From Prevotellaceae bacterium (GTDB lineage: Bacteria > Bacteroidota > Bacteroidia > Bacteroidales > Bacteroidaceae): a DNA stretch of 64,000 nt. The stretch lies in the NCBI GenBank assembly GCA_019420585.1, contig JAHZGX010000027.1, positions 35,978 through 99,977 on the forward strand. The letters are read 5' to 3'. The notes below the pieces were generated by a model that made no database searches, was not told the origin of the DNA, and was given only the letters and a program-made list of their open reading frames with translations. Numbering within the stretch: position 1 is the first letter of the stretch; every line of letters starts with the position of its first letter. The translations under genes were made by a program, and so were the position numbers. Positions 25,990 to 32,967 of this stretch are shown piece by piece.

Positions 25990-26085
25990 CGCCTTGACTG
26001 CAGTCTTGTTGTGTGCGTCTGCCTCCTTTTTGGAGAAACATTCAATTCTTGCGTTGAACGTTGTACGATAGATGACATGTTCCAT
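25756..26085 (-). CDS. Hypothetical antisense gene with its own promoter
   Basis: 109 codons from the ATG at 26085 (MEHVIYRTTFNARIECFSKK) to PVPDEADTY. Composition is that of a normal soluble protein: N-terminal beta strand, an Ala-rich helix KTAVKALRSFAAAFGAEV, then a strand-rich end. A TACCTTTG promoter element at 26121-26114 lies just upstream on the same strand and diverges from the transposase gene, which supports it as real. Function unknown; the reading direction against the early operon suggests expression in the lysogen. Confidence 0.6.
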   Translation of the reverse strand: MEHVIYRTTFNARIECFSKKEADAHNKTAVKALRSFAAAFGAEVDFRNGTAQSETPGFTVYHLAADFTVMLKPGLVLGVASACQALANLYGIEMGKEYYRPVPDEADTY

Positions 26086-26113
26086 GATGGATGAATACTG
26101 TTTGTTCATGGAA

Positions 26114-26121
26114 CAAAGGTA
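26114..26121 (-). promoter_or_regulatory. Leftward promoter in front of the antisense gene
   Basis: TACCTTTG on the minus strand matches TAnnTTTG. The transcript start would be near 26107, giving a leader of about 22 bases to the ATG at 26085. Confidence 0.5.
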
Positions 26122-26131
26122 GTAAGAAACA

Positions 26132-28225
26132 ATGATAACCATGGAGTTTTACAAGGGAACAGTGTGCGTGACCTTCGGGGAACTGACGGGAGGTGACAGT
26201 CCCGTCATCATGCCTGCGACACTCCTGAAGAATGTCCAGCGTAGCAAAATCCAGTGCATGCGCCAGGGCAAGGGCGAGGGCAACTATGCCCTGTACTCCT
26301 ACCCCTCTCTCCCGCCGAGATACCGTGCCCGGTTCGATGAGAGGTACGGGAATCCGGAGGAGGTGCTGGAGGAGCGTGAGCGGAAGGCCTCCGTGCGGAT
26401 GGACGAGGATGCCCGCGAGTTTTACGAGTTGTTTGAATATGACATGAACGGTGTCCAAACGAAGCTCAGTGACAAACTGAAGGCGGAGTACACGCTGAAC
26501 GCGAGCGTGCTGGGCATGCTCTGGGACCGCCTGAACGTCCTGACCTCCACGAGCCACGCCCTGGGCAACGGCCGCCGCGGCGACCTCTGGGACATAGTGC
26601 TTGCCCAGAGCGAGGCGCTCCGCGTGGCTGCCGGCCACACGCTCCCCGGGAACCTGGCCCGGCTCAGGGACAGGATGAACCGCTTCCGGAAGGACGGGTA
26701 CGCGTCCCTCATCAGCGGCAAGGTGGGCAACAGGAACACCATCAAGATAACCGAGGAGGCGGGCAGGCGCCTGATAGCCCTGAAGCGGAGCAAGGTGCCC
26801 GTGCTGACCGACCGCCAGATATTCGACGCCTTCAACTCCGAGTCTGGCGAGAGGGGATGGAAGCCCCTGCGGAGCCTGGCCGGCATGAAGGCGTGGCTGA
26901 ACAGCGCCGCGGTGAAGCCCCTGTGGTACGGTGCCGTGCACGGCGAGATGTGTGCCCACCAGAAGTTCGACCGCCGCCACAGGACCCTGCTGCCCTCAGT
27001 GCGCGACTCGCTGTGGTACGGCGACGGCACGAAGCTGAACCTGTACTACCGTGACAGGGACGGCAAGATAAGGACCACCTGCGTGTACGAGGTGATAGAC
27101 GCCGCCACGGAGGTGTTCCTGGGCTTCTGCATCAGGGACACCGAGGACTACGAGGCGCAGTACCTGGCCTACCGCATGGCCGTGCAGGTGAGCGGCCACA
27201 AGCCCTACGAGATAGTGCACGACAACCAGGGCGGCCACAACAGGGCCAACTCCGGCGGCATGCTGGACAGGATATGCCGCATACACAGGCCGACGGAGGC
27301 ATACAACGGAGCCTCGAAGACCATAGAGAGCGTGTTCTACCGTTTCCAGAAGGACTACCTGCACAAGTACTGGGGGTTCACCGGTCAGAACGTGACGGCC
27401 AGGAAGGCCTCCAGCCGGCCTGACGTGGACTTCGTGAAGGCCAACAGGGCCAGGCTCTACACGCTGGACGAGCTGAAGGCCGCCTACGTGAAGGCCCGCA
27501 CGGAGTGGAACGAGGCCGCGCACCCGGCCACGGGCATCCCCCGCATCAGGATGTACGAGGAGAGCGTGAACCCCGACAGCCCGAAGGTGACCGTGCACGA
27601 CATGGTGGACATGTTCTGGGTGCAGTGCAGCAGGATGAGCACCTTCACGAGCAGCGGCATAGAGATAACCGTGAAGGGCAGGAAACTCGCCTACGAGGTG
27701 ATGAGCAGCCCCGGCGTGCCCGACCTGGAGTGGCGGCGCACGCACACCTACCAGCGGTTCGTGGTGAAGTATGACCCCTATGACCTGAGCAGCATACGCC
27801 TGTACTGGAAGGACAAGGCCGGCGCCCTGCGCTTCGAGCGCGTTGCGGAGCCCTATGTCGTCATCCACCGCGCAATCCAGGAGCAGACGGAGGGCGAGGC
27901 CTCGTTCATACGGGCGCAGCAGGCTGCCACGGAGCAGGCCCGCATAGACCGGCAGGTGGCCGCCATGGAGATCGAGTATGCCGAGGGCGTGGCCCCCGAG
28001 CAGCACGGCCTGGAGACACCGCGGCTGAAGGGCGTCCGCAAGGAGGTGCAGCGCCAGATAGACCGCCGTACGCGCAAGTACAGCCGCGGGCCCGAGGAAC
28101 TGGAGCTCGGGCGCGTGATGAAGAACGAGAGCAACCTGGACTGGATGGACTTCACGGGCAGGGAAGGCAACGTGATACGCCTTCCAAGACGGGTGGACAA
28201 GAAGACAATGGACAACAAACTATAG
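26132..28225 (+). CDS. MuA-type DDE transposase
   Basis: Catalyses strand transfer for integration and replicative transposition by binding the prophage ends. The 697-residue length is close to MuA (663). The RNase H-like core has the catalytic triad Asp298 (LWYGDGTKLN), Asp364 (IVHDNQGG) and Glu399 (SKTIESVF), so the second Asp and the Glu are 35 apart. The N-terminal 280 residues would hold the end-binding domains. The C-terminal region (about 590-690) is highly charged, as in the part of MuA that contacts MuB and ClpX. Start ATG at 26132; 26141 is an alternative. Strongly GC-rich with many AGG codons. Confidence 0.93.
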   Translation: MITMEFYKGTVCVTFGELTGGDSPVIMPATLLKNVQRSKIQCMRQGKGEGNYALYSYPSLPPRYRARFDERYGNPEEVLEERERKASVRMDEDAREFYELFEYDMNGVQTKLSDKLKAEYTLNASVLGMLWDRLNVLTSTSHALGNGRRGDLWDIVLAQSEALRVAAGHTLPGNLARLRDRMNRFRKDGYASLISGKVGNRNTIKITEEAGRRLIALKRSKVPVLTDRQIFDAFNSESGERGWKPLRSLAGMKAWLNSAAVKPLWYGAVHGEMCAHQKFDRRHRTLLPSVRDSLWYGDGTKLNLYYRDRDGKIRTTCVYEVIDAATEVFLGFCIRDTEDYEAQYLAYRMAVQVSGHKPYEIVHDNQGGHNRANSGGMLDRICRIHRPTEAYNGASKTIESVFYRFQKDYLHKYWGFTGQNVTARKASSRPDVDFVKANRARLYTLDELKAAYVKARTEWNEAAHPATGIPRIRMYEESVNPDSPKVTVHDMVDMFWVQCSRMSTFTSSGIEITVKGRKLAYEVMSSPGVPDLEWRRTHTYQRFVVKYDPYDLSSIRLYWKDKAGALRFERVAEPYVVIHRAIQEQTEGEASFIRAQQAATEQARIDRQVAAMEIEYAEGVAPEQHGLETPRLKGVRKEVQRQIDRRTRKYSRGPEELELGRVMKNESNLDWMDFTGREGNVIRLPRRVDKKTMDNKL

Positions 28226-28230
28226 ACAAG

Positions 28231-29106
28231 ATGGAACTGACGAGAAGAGAGAAAGAACAGATCTGCGCCCGCCTGAGGGCGTACGTGGAGAGGTACCCGA
28301 GCCAGAACAAGGCCGCGGGCAGCCTGAAGGACACCAGCGCCGGCACGGTGAGCAGCATGCTGAACGGCAGGTGGGAGAGCATCAGCGACGAGATGTGGCG
28401 CAGGGTGGCCGACCAGGTTGGCGCCGCATGCGGGACGGAAGGCGGATGGCAGATAGTGGAGACCGGCGCGTACCAGGAGATCACCTACGCCCTGGACGAC
28501 GCCCAGAGGTGGCGGAACGTGACCTGGGTGGTGGGCGAGGCCGGCTGCGGCAAGACCACCACGGCCAGGACGTACGCGGGGGAGCACAGGGAGGTGTTCT
28601 ACCTGCAGTGCTCGGAGGACCTGTACAAGGGCGAGTTCGTGCGCGAGATAGCCCGCCTGGTGGGCATCCGCGGCGAGGGGCACACAGTCCGCGAACTGTG
28701 GAAGGCCATCCTCGACAGCCTGATACAGATGGATGCGCCGCTGCTCGTGTTCGATGAGGCCGACAAGCTGACCGAGAGCGTGTTCCACTACTTCATCAGC
28801 CTGTACAACAAGCTGGAGGACAGGTGCGGCGTGGTGTTCATGAGCACGGACTACATCAAGAAGCGCATCAGGAACGGCCTGCGCTGGGAGAAGCCCGGCT
28901 ACAAGGAGTTCTACAGCCGCATAGGCCGCAAGTACTTCGAGGTGGAGGAGACGACTCCCAATGACGTGTACGCCATCTGCACGGCCAACGGCCTGCGTGA
29001 CCGCAAGGACATCGACACGGTGATGAGGGACGCCGAGGCCTGTGACTTTGACCTGCGCCGCGTGAAGAAGAGCATACACAGGGTGAAGAGGATGAACGGG
29101 AAGTGA
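28231..29106 (+). CDS. MuB-type transposition ATPase
   Basis: AAA+ ATPase that binds target DNA and activates the transposase. The 291-residue protein has an N-terminal helix-turn-helix (about residues 1-60, NKAAGSLKDTSAGTVSSMLN), as in MuB, then Walker A GEAGCGKTT (102-110) and Walker B LLVFDE (171-176). A sensor segment MSTDYIKKRI follows. It starts 5 bases after the transposase stop, the standard A-B order. Confidence 0.92.
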   Translation: MELTRREKEQICARLRAYVERYPSQNKAAGSLKDTSAGTVSSMLNGRWESISDEMWRRVADQVGAACGTEGGWQIVETGAYQEITYALDDAQRWRNVTWVVGEAGCGKTTTARTYAGEHREVFYLQCSEDLYKGEFVREIARLVGIRGEGHTVRELWKAILDSLIQMDAPLLVFDEADKLTESVFHYFISLYNKLEDRCGVVFMSTDYIKKRIRNGLRWEKPGYKEFYSRIGRKYFEVEETTPNDVYAICTANGLRDRKDIDTVMRDAEACDFDLRRVKKSIHRVKRMNGK

Positions 29107-29108
29107 CG

Positions 29109-29726
29109 ATGGGAAGGGCACTGACAGTGAACGAGGTGCTGGGCAGGAAGCGCAGGGTGTTCCCGTTCACGGGAGCGTGGGCGGATGCCTTCGGCCAGCC
29201 GGAGACGACCGGCGTGTGGTTCGTGTGGGGCAACTCGGGCAACGGCAAGAGCAGCTTCGTGATGCAGCTCTGCAAGGAACTGTGCAGGTACGACCGCGTG
29301 GTCTACGACAGCCTGGAGGAAGGCGACAGCATGACGATGCAGCAGAGCCTGCTGCGCCACGGGATGTCCTCGGTGGGCAGGCGGTTCTCCCTGCTGGACT
29401 GCGAGCCCATGGATGACCTGAAGGCCCGCCTTGCCCGCCGCAAGAGCTGGAACATAGCCGTGATAGACTCCTTCCAGTACACTCAGATGAACTACCGCGA
29501 CTACATCCGCATGAAGGAGCAGAACAGGGACAGGCTGCTGATATTCATCAGCCATGCAGACGGGCGCTCGCCCCGTGGCGGCGCAGCCGAGAGCGTGATG
29601 TACGACGCGACGCTCAAGATATGGGTGGAGGGGTTCAAGGCGTTCAGCAAGGGGCGGTTCATCGGCAAGACGGGAGAATACACCATCTGGCCGGAAGGCG
29701 CGGAGAGGTATTGGGGAACCAAATAA
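29109..29726 (+). CDS. P-loop ATPase, RecA/AAA-like, function unknown
   Basis: 205 residues from the ATG at 29109 (MGRALTVNEVLGRKRRVF). Walker A GNSGNGKSSF is near residues 39-48. A Walker B-like hydrophobic run ending in Asp-Ser (NIAVIDSFQYTQ) and a LLIFISHADGRSPRG segment resemble the nucleotide-binding and sensor elements of RecA/DnaB-like single-domain ATPases. It follows the MuB gene by 2 bases, so it is co-translated with the transposition genes. It may help target choice or replication; this is inference from position. Confidence 0.75.
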   Translation: MGRALTVNEVLGRKRRVFPFTGAWADAFGQPETTGVWFVWGNSGNGKSSFVMQLCKELCRYDRVVYDSLEEGDSMTMQQSLLRHGMSSVGRRFSLLDCEPMDDLKARLARRKSWNIAVIDSFQYTQMNYRDYIRMKEQNRDRLLIFISHADGRSPRGGAAESVMYDATLKIWVEGFKAFSKGRFIGKTGEYTIWPEGAERYWGTK

Positions 29727-29763
29727 TACAGACTATCTATATAAATTATGACAGGAAGACAGT

Positions 29764-30108
29764 ATGAAAAAGAAAGTGTATATAGCAGGGAAAATCGGTG
29801 AGGACTATCCCAGTGAGACCACTCTTTGGAAATTTGAGAGGGCGGAACGGCTTATTCAATCAAGAGGCTACGAGACATTCAATCCCACACGCAGTGGTCT
29901 TGGGACAGAGGCCGAGGCTTTGGCTAAGTTGAACGGCACAGACTTCTACCGGGAAATAATGTTACTCGATTTACGGGAACTTGCCAAGTGTGATGCCATC
30001 TGTATGCTCCCGGATTGGAATGAAAGTCCCGGTGCGGTAGTCGAATTCCGTTTTGCGGAGGCAATTGGTTTGGAAATAATGTATAAGAACAATGACAAAG
30101 ATGAGTAA
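29764..30108 (+). CDS. DUF4406-type protein, nucleoside 2-deoxyribosyltransferase-like
   Basis: 114 residues. The N-terminus KKKVYIAGKIGEDYPSET and the later MLLDLRELAKCDAICMLPDW and SPGAVVEFRFAEAIGLEI match the DUF4406 pattern: a Rossmann-like fold with a conserved Asp and Glu as in nucleoside deoxyribosyltransferases. Such proteins are frequent in phages; nucleotide salvage or modification is presumed, not shown. Composition is less GC-rich than the preceding genes. Confidence 0.78.
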   Translation: MKKKVYIAGKIGEDYPSETTLWKFERAERLIQSRGYETFNPTRSGLGTEAEALAKLNGTDFYREIMLLDLRELAKCDAICMLPDWNESPGAVVEFRFAEAIGLEIMYKNNDKDE

Positions 30109-30328
30109 GACAAGACAAATCCTCGATTTGAGTAGCCCGACCATAAAGACCACGCATGAGCGTATTGTCGGGCTTGCGCAGCAATGCAATTATTGTTGCG
30201 GGAACGGATGGTCCTGGGGACTGGATGACAGTCGTGAAAGCATAAAGGTTCCGTGTCCCATCTGTGGGGGTGCAGGTAAGGTGAGGCCGGAGATAACAGT
30301 AGAATGGAAACCGATAAAAAGAGACTGA
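30101..30328 (+). CDS. Small zinc-ribbon protein
   Basis: 75 residues from the ATG at 30101, which overlaps the preceding stop; 30092 is an alternative. Two Cys pairs, CNYCCGNGWSWG and CPICGGAG, form a DnaJ-like zinc ribbon with CxxCxG spacing. Function unknown; such ribbons bind zinc and often RNA, DNA or protein partners. Confidence 0.7.
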   Translation: MSKTRQILDLSSPTIKTTHERIVGLAQQCNYCCGNGWSWGLDDSRESIKVPCPICGGAGKVRPEITVEWKPIKRD

Positions 30329-30329
30329 C

Positions 30330-30746
30330 ATGGCACAGGAAGTAACCAACTACGCGCGTTTCTACACCCTGCTGAACCGCATGCCGTATACGGGTGACAG
30401 GGAAGACTTGAAGCGCAGCCTCGTGTCGGAGTTCAGCCATGGGCGGACAGGCAGCCTCAGGGAGGTAACGCGGCAGGAGTACGGCTCCATGTGCGCCGCC
30501 ATGGAGCGCATGGTACCGTCACAAGAACATGAAATATGGAAGGAGGAACGCAGACGGGCGAGAAGCGTATGTTTGAAGCTGATGCAGCAGATAGGCGTGG
30601 ACACCACCAGCTGGGATGCGGTGAACAGTTACTGCAGGAGCCCGAAGATAGCAGGCGCGGAGTTCCGTGAATTGGATATTGAAGACCTCGGCCGCCTGTC
30701 ACTGAGACTCCGAATGATATTGAGGAAGCAATCCAAACAACAATAA
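30330..30746 (+). CDS. Phage early protein resembling Mu gp16/GemA (DUF1018) family
   Basis: 138 residues, rich in Arg and helical. It has a first region NYARFYTLLNRMPYTGDREDLK, a middle TRQEYGSMCAAME and an end RSVCLKLMQQIGVDTTSWDAV ... LRLRMILRK. This alternation resembles the short early proteins found after MuB in Bacteroidota Mu-like phages and the DUF1018/GemA group, where the end carries a conserved helical repeat. The assignment is from pattern memory only. GemA in Mu modulates host transcription and replication. Confidence 0.5.
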   Translation: MAQEVTNYARFYTLLNRMPYTGDREDLKRSLVSEFSHGRTGSLREVTRQEYGSMCAAMERMVPSQEHEIWKEERRRARSVCLKLMQQIGVDTTSWDAVNSYCRSPKIAGAEFRELDIEDLGRLSLRLRMILRKQSKQQ

Positions 30747-30760
30747 AAACGACTTGTAAA

Positions 30761-31426
30761 ATGGAAGAAGTGAAGAAGCAAAGCGTGGACGTGAAGTCCA
30801 TGAGCAAGGAAGAGCGTGCAGCCCTGTTGGCACAGCTGCAGCATGAGGAAAAGGAAGACCGCATTGCCCGCCGCGAGACCTACGAGGCCCTGCGCTCCGA
30901 GTTCCTGCACGAAGTGAGGGAGAACGTCATCGAGATGGTGAGCGCCGTGAGCGGTTTCCGCAGGTGGATCGAGGAAGAGACGGCCGGCTTTACCGCCGTC
31001 ATGAGGGAGTACGGCCAGGTGAAGAGCGATGACCAGCGCAGCTGCACCATTACCGACGGTGACTTCCGCCTTGAGGTAAGGAACAACAAGGTGAAGGGCT
31101 TTGACGAGCGTGCCGACCTTGCCGCCGAGCGTCTGATTGACTATTTGAGACGCTACATGCAGAACAGCGAGAAGGGTGCGGATGACCCCATGTACCAGAT
31201 GGCCATGACGCTGCTCGAGCGCAACAAGATGGGCGACCTGGACTACAAGAGCATCAGCAAGCTCTACGAACTGGAGGACAAGTTCGACGGTGAGTATGCC
31301 GACATCATGCGCCTCTTCAAGGAGGCCAATGTCGTGCAGCGCAATGCGACGAACTACTATTTCCACCGGCGCAACCCGGAGACCGGCGTATGGACGCGCA
31401 TAGAACCGAGTTTCTGCCGCCTCTGA
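30761..31426 (+). CDS. DUF3164 family protein
   Basis: 221 residues, highly charged and helical throughout. The centre FRRWIEEETAGFTAVMREYG and SCTITDGDFRLEVRNNKVKGFDERADLAAERL match the DUF3164 family, found in the early region of Mu-like phages. No catalytic motif is seen. Last gene before the terminator at 31453; function not known. Confidence 0.8.
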   Translation: MEEVKKQSVDVKSMSKEERAALLAQLQHEEKEDRIARRETYEALRSEFLHEVRENVIEMVSAVSGFRRWIEEETAGFTAVMREYGQVKSDDQRSCTITDGDFRLEVRNNKVKGFDERADLAAERLIDYLRRYMQNSEKGADDPMYQMAMTLLERNKMGDLDYKSISKLYELEDKFDGEYADIMRLFKEANVVQRNATNYYFHRRNPETGVWTRIEPSFCRL

Positions 31427-31452
31427 GCGTGCCTTGTTCTGAATGCGAACAG

Positions 31453-31487
31453 AAAATGAGGCATCCGGCAGCAGGATGTCTCATTTT
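31453..31487. terminator. Hairpin terminator ending the early operon
   Basis: AAAATGAGGCATCC pairs with GGATGTCTCATTTT (14 bp, one G-T) around a 7-base loop. A-rich and T-rich flanks make it possibly bidirectional. Confidence 0.75.
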
Positions 31488-31488
31488 C

Positions 31489-31521
31489 TTTGTGCAATAC
31501 ACTGGAAAACACATACCTTTG
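31489..31521 (+). promoter_or_regulatory. Strong promoter for the end-of-early regulator candidate
   Basis: TTTG (31489-31492) and TACCTTTG (31514-31521) match both Bacteroides promoter elements with 21 bases between. The predicted start coincides with the ATG at 31526, so the transcript may be nearly leaderless. Confidence 0.7.
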
Positions 31522-31525
31522 CAGC

Positions 31526-31834
31526 ATGCCACGCGGAAGGAGCAAAGAACTCATCTCGTCCAGGGACCTCAAGATGTATGAGCGTTATTACTACTGGACG
31601 GAAATCCGTCGCTTGCGTTTCGATGATACCATCAAGAAACTGAGCGAGGAGGAGTTCTTCGTGTCCGAGGCCCGCGTGATGCAGATAATCCGACGCATGA
31701 TACAGAGCGGCGCCACGGTGGACGGCAAGCGCATAGAGCGTCCCATGTTCACCGGCTTCAAGGTCACCTCGAGAGAATCCCTGCCGAAACCACGACCTTG
31801 CGTGGAGCGTCAACTTTCACTGTTTCCCGAATGA
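31526..31834 (+). CDS. Candidate middle/late regulator with C-terminal clamp-binding motif
   Basis: 102 residues from MPRGRSKELISSRDLKMYER; a longer frame to 31490 would include the promoter. The region RFDDTIKKLSEEEFFVSEARVMQIIRRM looks like a helix-turn-helix with a recognition helix. The place, alone between the early terminator and the late block, is where Mu encodes Mor. The C-terminus RQLSLFPE contains QLSLF, the consensus peptide that binds the bacterial sliding clamp, so clamp contact is an alternative role. The last 71 bases overlap the convergent gene at 31764. Confidence 0.6.
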   Translation: MPRGRSKELISSRDLKMYERYYYWTEIRRLRFDDTIKKLSEEEFFVSEARVMQIIRRMIQSGATVDGKRIERPMFTGFKVTSRESLPKPRPCVERQLSLFPE

Positions 31835-32267
31835 TGTCCCTGACGGAAACCGAGTACAGCATCTCGTATACCTTGATTCCGTGGTTCCACGTGTGGAACC
31901 TTGACTTCTCCCGGATGAGTTCCCCGTCCTTTACCGGACGGAAGCATTGCAGAGCCCGGTGCAGCCTTTCCACCATTCCCGCCCTCTCCAGTATCGCCTC
32001 CATGGTCCCGGAGGCATAGTGGGTGTCATCATAGCAGTCAACGGCGAGCCGGACACCGATTCTAGCCTTTCCCTTCTGGCTTTTGCCCGCGAGGTTTTCC
32101 CAGTCCGTCTCCGGAATGTCGATGAGCACACAGGGGAACGTGACAGGATACGTGTCCATGTCCACCTTATCAATAGCCTCCAGCTGCCCGTAGTCCTCAT
32201 CCACCAAAGACAGTTCCGGCATTTCCTCCCTGATATGGTCAATGAGATGATAAAGCAACAATTCCAT
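31764..32267 (-). CDS. DUF1834/gp37-like tail-completion protein
   Basis: 167 residues from the ATG at 32267 (MELLLYHLIDHIREEMPELS). The pattern YPVTFPCVLIDIPETDWENL, GKARIGVRLAVDCYDDTHY and KSRFHTWNHGIKVYEMLYSV is that of small phage proteins that cap the tail tube or join it to the head (gp37-like in Mu order, after gpG). Last gene of the leftward head operon. Confidence 0.6.
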   Translation of the reverse strand: MELLLYHLIDHIREEMPELSLVDEDYGQLEAIDKVDMDTYPVTFPCVLIDIPETDWENLAGKSQKGKARIGVRLAVDCYDDTHYASGTMEAILERAGMVERLHRALQCFRPVKDGELIREKSRFHTWNHGIKVYEMLYSVSVRDIIRETVKVDAPRKVVVSAGILSR

Positions 32268-32274
32268 AAATTTC

Positions 32275-32865
32275 TTATTTGAATTTCTGTAACTGTCCTG
32301 CAATATAATTTAGAGAATCCTGTATCGTCTTGCTAATCTTCGCGCGGAGTTCCGCGGAGTCTCCCATGAAACGGCGCTGCGGGATTGCCAGTGCCGTTTT
32401 TTTTGTCAATGCAAGACCTTTCCATTTTTCTGCTTCCGGTGGAATTTTATCTTTCTTCTGTCCTTTTCTAAATCCTGCCAGGGAATAGAACTTGAACCAG
32501 GCATATTTTTTCATTTTTCGTGTGACAGGGATTTTTGCCCCATCATTATGAACATGCGCATACGGCACGGGGTTCTCCACCGTGACCGTCCCCGGTCCTG
32601 CCGTCGACTGGATGGAGCGCATGAGGTGTCCGCGCCTGGACGTGAGCGGCCCGTATCCTGAATCCGGCGAGTTGCCGTCCTGTCGCCTGGTGCGTTTCCA
32701 TGGATGCAGCCCGTTGTCAAGCCATCCACCGTCCCGGAAATTCTGCCTGAAGTGGTTTACTGCCACCACCCCGACCTTTCTCGGGAGGCGGTCATTCACC
32801 TCCTTTACAATGTCATCTTTGGCCTTCCTGACCAGTCTTTCTATGTCTTTTGCATCCATAGCCAT
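32275..32865 (-). CDS. Virion morphogenesis protein (Mu gpG-like)
   Basis: 196 residues, basic. NHFRQNFRDGGWLDNGLHPW, the HLMRSIQS segment, PVPYAHVHNDG and the IPQRRFMGDS motif near the end are the marks of the phage virion morphogenesis (gpG/tail completion S) family, which acts late in tail-to-head joining. It lies 7 bases ahead of the gene at 31764. Confidence 0.85.
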   Translation of the reverse strand: MAMDAKDIERLVRKAKDDIVKEVNDRLPRKVGVVAVNHFRQNFRDGGWLDNGLHPWKRTRRQDGNSPDSGYGPLTSRRGHLMRSIQSTAGPGTVTVENPVPYAHVHNDGAKIPVTRKMKKYAWFKFYSLAGFRKGQKKDKIPPEAEKWKGLALTKKTALAIPQRRFMGDSAELRAKISKTIQDSLNYIAGQLQKFK

Positions 32866-32905
32866 AATATTTTGCCATTTATTGTCGCGATTGAAAATAA
32901 TTTAT

Positions 32906-32967
32906 TATTTTTGCAACGTCCCTTTCGCTCATATAGGCTGTCTCGGCTTGAGGTTAGGGACTTTTTT
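32906..32967 (+). ncRNA. Candidate small hairpin RNA with own promoter and terminator
   Basis: On the plus strand, opposite to the head operon, TATTTTTG (32906-32913) matches the -7 element, with ATTG at 32881-32884 at 21 bases spacing. The next bases form a stem GTCCCT/AGGGAC (32918-32923 with 32956-32961) with an inner CTCA/TGAG stem, followed at once by six T. The product would be about 50 nucleotides. It could instead be only a terminator, but no rightward gene ends here. Confidence 0.4.

Noticed and set aside
26042..29121. Long minus-strand open frames (26042-26980, 26996-28006, 27853-29121)
   Set aside because: Antisense to the transposase and MuB genes, with the same GC-driven composition and no recognisable motif.
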